Assembly (NCBI GenBank): GCA_021464415.1
Contig: CM038468.1
Location: 63,815,220 to 63,879,219 of the forward strand
DNA: 64,000 nucleotides
DNA from: Lonicera japonica
Lineage: Eukaryota; Streptophyta; Magnoliopsida; Dipsacales; Caprifoliaceae
Reading direction: 5' to 3'
In this document: positions 61,001-64,000 of the stretch, piece by piece
Layout: each line of letters opens with the position of its first letter
Position numbering within the stretch: position 1 is the first letter of the stretch
Notes under the pieces: generated by a model
What the model was told of the DNA's origin: nothing
What the model saw: only the letters and a program-made list of their open reading frames with translations
Databases searched by the model: none
Position numbers and translations under genes: made by a program

Positions 61001-62240
61001 ATGAGTATTTTCTTATCTTTTCATGCCTTAAAAATATGTTTCCATAAGTTAGCTTAGAAATTCTATTTGATTAAGAACCGTAAAATATTAATTCACAGAT
61101 TTTTGCACAAAACCCTAATGTGACTAATTTAAGGACGGTCTTTATCCTCTAATTAGTTAGGTTAGTTTTTTAAGTGAATTGGTTGATTTAGCGCTGTTTT
61201 GGCATATATTCACATAAGTGCTAAGAAAGTGCTAGTTTTGTCTTTCGACGTTTTTTTAAGACATGTTTGATTTGAATCACATTCAAACATATTCAAACCT
61301 TAGGAGAATGTTATGCTATTGATTTTTGATAATTTTAATCAACTTGAATTATTTTTATCACACTCTCGCAATACTATGTTTCAAATTACACTTTTTTAAA
61401 GTCAAAAAGCTTCACTATCGAATTATGTTGCTTAAAACTTGTCTATATAGTCTTTACCACGCATGGGCTATGATATATTTGTAGTGGCAATATAATTAGA
61501 TAGTTGAAAGGTTTAAGAGTTGAATCTTAGTGAAAAATCTTGTTTAAACTTAAATTTGGATTACCCGATTGGACTAGTTTCATACTTCCTAGCTACGAAT
61601 ACCCCTACAGTTTGTTTCTTGTTGGTTTAAGTTTGTTTAATATTCTATTTTGCTTGGTTAGTACGCTATTTTAATTAATTTATTTATTTTTAGTTCAACT
61701 GCATGTTCCCTTAGTGCATTTAGGAAGCTTTTTAGGTAAAAAACTTGCGCTTGTAGATTCCCTTTAATTTTGCACCATAGGATTAGATTTGCCCTGGGTT
61801 TTAATTTAGTTAGTTAGTAGTTTTAATTTAGTTTTAATTTTCTTTTTGCCTTCCCCATTTCAATCATATTTTTTTTATTTTCCCTTCTTTCCCCTGAGAG
61901 AGATAACTAGAAGAAATATATTCCTTACATTCCTTGTGGTTCGACCTTGGACTTCTTAAGTATGTTATAACTTGACCGCTTGCACTTGGGCGTAATACTT
62001 CACACTTTTTGAGCATAGTCAATAGTATTATTTAATTTAGTTCCATTACTTTATTTTACTTAGTTTTTTTATTTTATTTGTTTAATTACTATAAACTTTT
62101 CTAGCTAGATTGGAGATTTAGTGAAAGTTAACAACATAATTATAAAACATATTGTTTGAGTCTCTGTGGGATCGACATCGCTTACACATTACACTATAAC
62201 TTGATTCGTGTGCTTGCAATTATTAAAATTTATCACAATA
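58040..62240. other. AT-rich DNA with LTR-like phrases
   Basis: No gene can be supported. Open frames at 59635-59868 and 59944-60213 are Lys/Arg-rich by base composition and match nothing I know. At 61930-62220 the phrases TTCCTTGTGGTTCGACCTTGG and GTCTCTGTGGGATCGACATC look like the 3' ends of plant gypsy LTRs, so this stretch may be a decayed non-coding LTR element. Confidence 0.4.
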
Positions 62241-63271
62241 ATTATATCCGTATATAAGTTATCAACTAAAGAACTAATAGTAAAATATTTAAAACTTGAA
62301 AAAGACTAATTTTATTATTTTCAAATAAACAAGAAACTATATTTATTCAAGTGAAAATAGAAATTTCATGTAAATAATAATACCATATAAGTCTCTCCCA
62401 AATTCAAAAAATAACAAGTCTTTAATGATAACATAAAAGTCCTTAAAGCCTCAACTATAACTATTTCGCCATATCCCTGATATATGAATCTTTTAGCATT
62501 AATTGGCTTTCGGCTCCACAACCTCTAAACACATTTATATAAATAGTATCACTATAATTTACTCACCAAGTTATTATAAATACATAAGTTAAACTAACTA
62601 TCGAACAAACTCTAATGAGAAATATATCATACTTTACATGCTAAGTGGTGTATTTGGAACATTCTTATATCTATCATTCTTGCAAAAGTAGGAGACAAAT
62701 TTCTTTTGCAATTATGTTAATGTTGCTCCAACTATATCTTCCTAACCTTTATCCTTTATCATTTTTCTTTTTCTTGTCTTTTAGAGATGTTTGCTTAATA
62801 AGTTCCTTTTGTCTTTTCTCGCTAAATCTTTTCTTCCTCATACACATTGTGAAATATGAATTCATTATTTAAGAAATTATTTATACTTATGAGTATTGCA
62901 ACTCATTGTATCTTCTTATGATTATTGTAACTTACTGTAAATTAATTGTATTGTGCAGAAAGAGAAATAAAGAACTGGATGCACGACAAGTCATTACTTT
63001 TAGTTTGAAAGCGATATTATACATTTTCATAATGTACTCCTCTTATGTTCATTTTCCTTTATACCTTATTGAAACAAGACTAGCTAAAAGGTAAATTACT
63101 TGTTCTAACCTTTTCATTTTTATTAAAACATTTCTTTAATTTCTTTAAGGAATTAAGTAGAATTTTTCTCATAAAATCCCAAAATTTTCGGAATGAAACG
63201 TTTTATGATCATAAAAGTGGAAACTATTAAAACGTTCTATTTCTAATTCTTAAAATTTGTGCCATTAAGCA

Positions 63272-63287
63272 CTGATACCAAATTTAT
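63272..63287 (-). other. Possible tRNA-Met primer-binding site next to an LTR end
   Basis: On the minus strand TTTGGTATCAGTGC directly follows ...CCAACATAAA. TGGTATCAG is the usual start of the copia/gypsy primer-binding site, so an LTR would lie at 63287 and above. No matching second LTR was found in the window. Confidence 0.4.
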
Positions 63288-63289
63288 GT

Positions 63290-64000
63290 TGGCAAATATA
63301 TATAAAGAATAACTATAAAATGCATAGAAAAAAAACTATAAAATTATAAACTTATAATTGATATACATGTCATAACATATTAACAAACAATATATATAAA
63401 TAAATGACACAATTATCCAAATTATTAATAGTGGGTCCCCATCACAAGATACTTATCACAATATTGAAATTTAATCTTTGAACATAAACATCAACTTGTA
63501 AGTAGTCATCTCTATGCAGTAATCAAATATAGATAACAAATCATGTTAAATAATATGCATTCCTTTGAGCCAACTTATTATTCACATGAAAAACTTGATA
63601 GTCATCTCATATTTATTACCACATGTGTGTATGTTACTCGACCAAACAATAATTTTTTTTTGGGTTGATTATTATTCGCACAAATAACAAACACACGCAT
63701 CTTAATATTTCAAAACAGACAAATTTACGCGATAAAGGTTACTTTGGCAATTTATCGTTTCAATTCATCTATTTTGTAATATCAAACAATTTGTGCTTCG
63801 CATCTTTATGATCTGGTAATATTAGATCGCCAGTATTGATAACATTTGTAAAGCACAAAATTTTATTTTTCACCTTAACGCGTACTGCAATTTTGGATTT
63901 TAAAAAATTATTTTGATCCAAACCTTTAACCAATCTTAACTTCTAAAAGAAGAAGGAATGAATTTTTATTTTTATTCTTTAAAAAAAATCGTAAATTAAT
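63290..64000. other. Possible LTR sequence or intergenic AT-rich DNA
   Basis: If the primer-binding site at 63272-63280 is real, this is the LTR it follows. It is very AT-rich and non-coding, and no other feature is seen. Confidence 0.3.

Noticed and set aside
1..64000. CRISPR arrays, bacterial operons, rRNA and tRNA genes
   Set aside because: None seen. Repeats here are microsatellites, TIRs and LTRs of plant elements, and no tRNA B-box with a matching cloverleaf was noticed.

Overview
The window is nuclear DNA from a flowering plant, most likely a eudicot. It is AT-rich, its genes carry short GT-AG introns, it holds plant-type retroelements of several lineages, and it has a badna/tungro-type endogenous pararetrovirus. 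Nothing in it fixes the species.

I can support three host genes, each assembled from spliced exons. (1) A NAC transcription factor of the VNI2/NAC083 type lies on the + strand (24991-26135, three exons, 262 aa). (2) A two-exon gene for mitochondrial large-subunit ribosomal protein mL41 (the plant 'L27' family) lies on the - strand (30057-33601, 78 aa); its 3.3-kb intron carries a hAT-type element. (3) A ten-exon gene on the - strand (35753-47647, 650 aa) encodes a homologue of the Arabidopsis At2g33490-type protein, with an AH/BAR-like N-terminal half and a Ser/Pro-rich tail; its introns host a LINE and a hAT-type element.

Region by region: 1-8350 is a decayed Ty3/gypsy element of the Tat lineage, read on the - strand (gag, protease-RT, RNase H, a second RNase H, integrase), with an LTR-like insertion and an antisense extra ORF beyond integrase. 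8540-11003 is a TIR element that contains a 102-bp tandem duplication, which is split by a copia-type solo LTR with intact TSD. 11043-11147 is a small MITE with a 9-bp TSD. 11461-12400 is a 5'-truncated LINE end. 14250-23033 is a nearly full-length, circularly permuted, disabled pararetrovirus copy laid out ORF2-ORF3-ORF4-promoter-ORF1. After the gene block, 48439-49853 is a long foldback element with Mutator-like features, 51013-51511 is a foldback MITE, about 51600-54285 is a gypsy-type LTR, and 54746-58030 is a decayed Ty1/copia element on the - strand. From 58040 to 64000 there is AT-rich DNA with LTR-like phrases but no gene I can support.

The most interesting object is the pararetrovirus. 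It combines a badnavirus/tungrovirus-type polyprotein (two Cys clusters, protease, RT, RNase H) with a separate ORF of about 405 codons after the polyprotein, an arrangement typical of tungroviruses. It ends almost exactly at the ORF1/ORF2 junction on both sides, so all four ORFs and the promoter survive in one copy, though with many stops and frameshifts.
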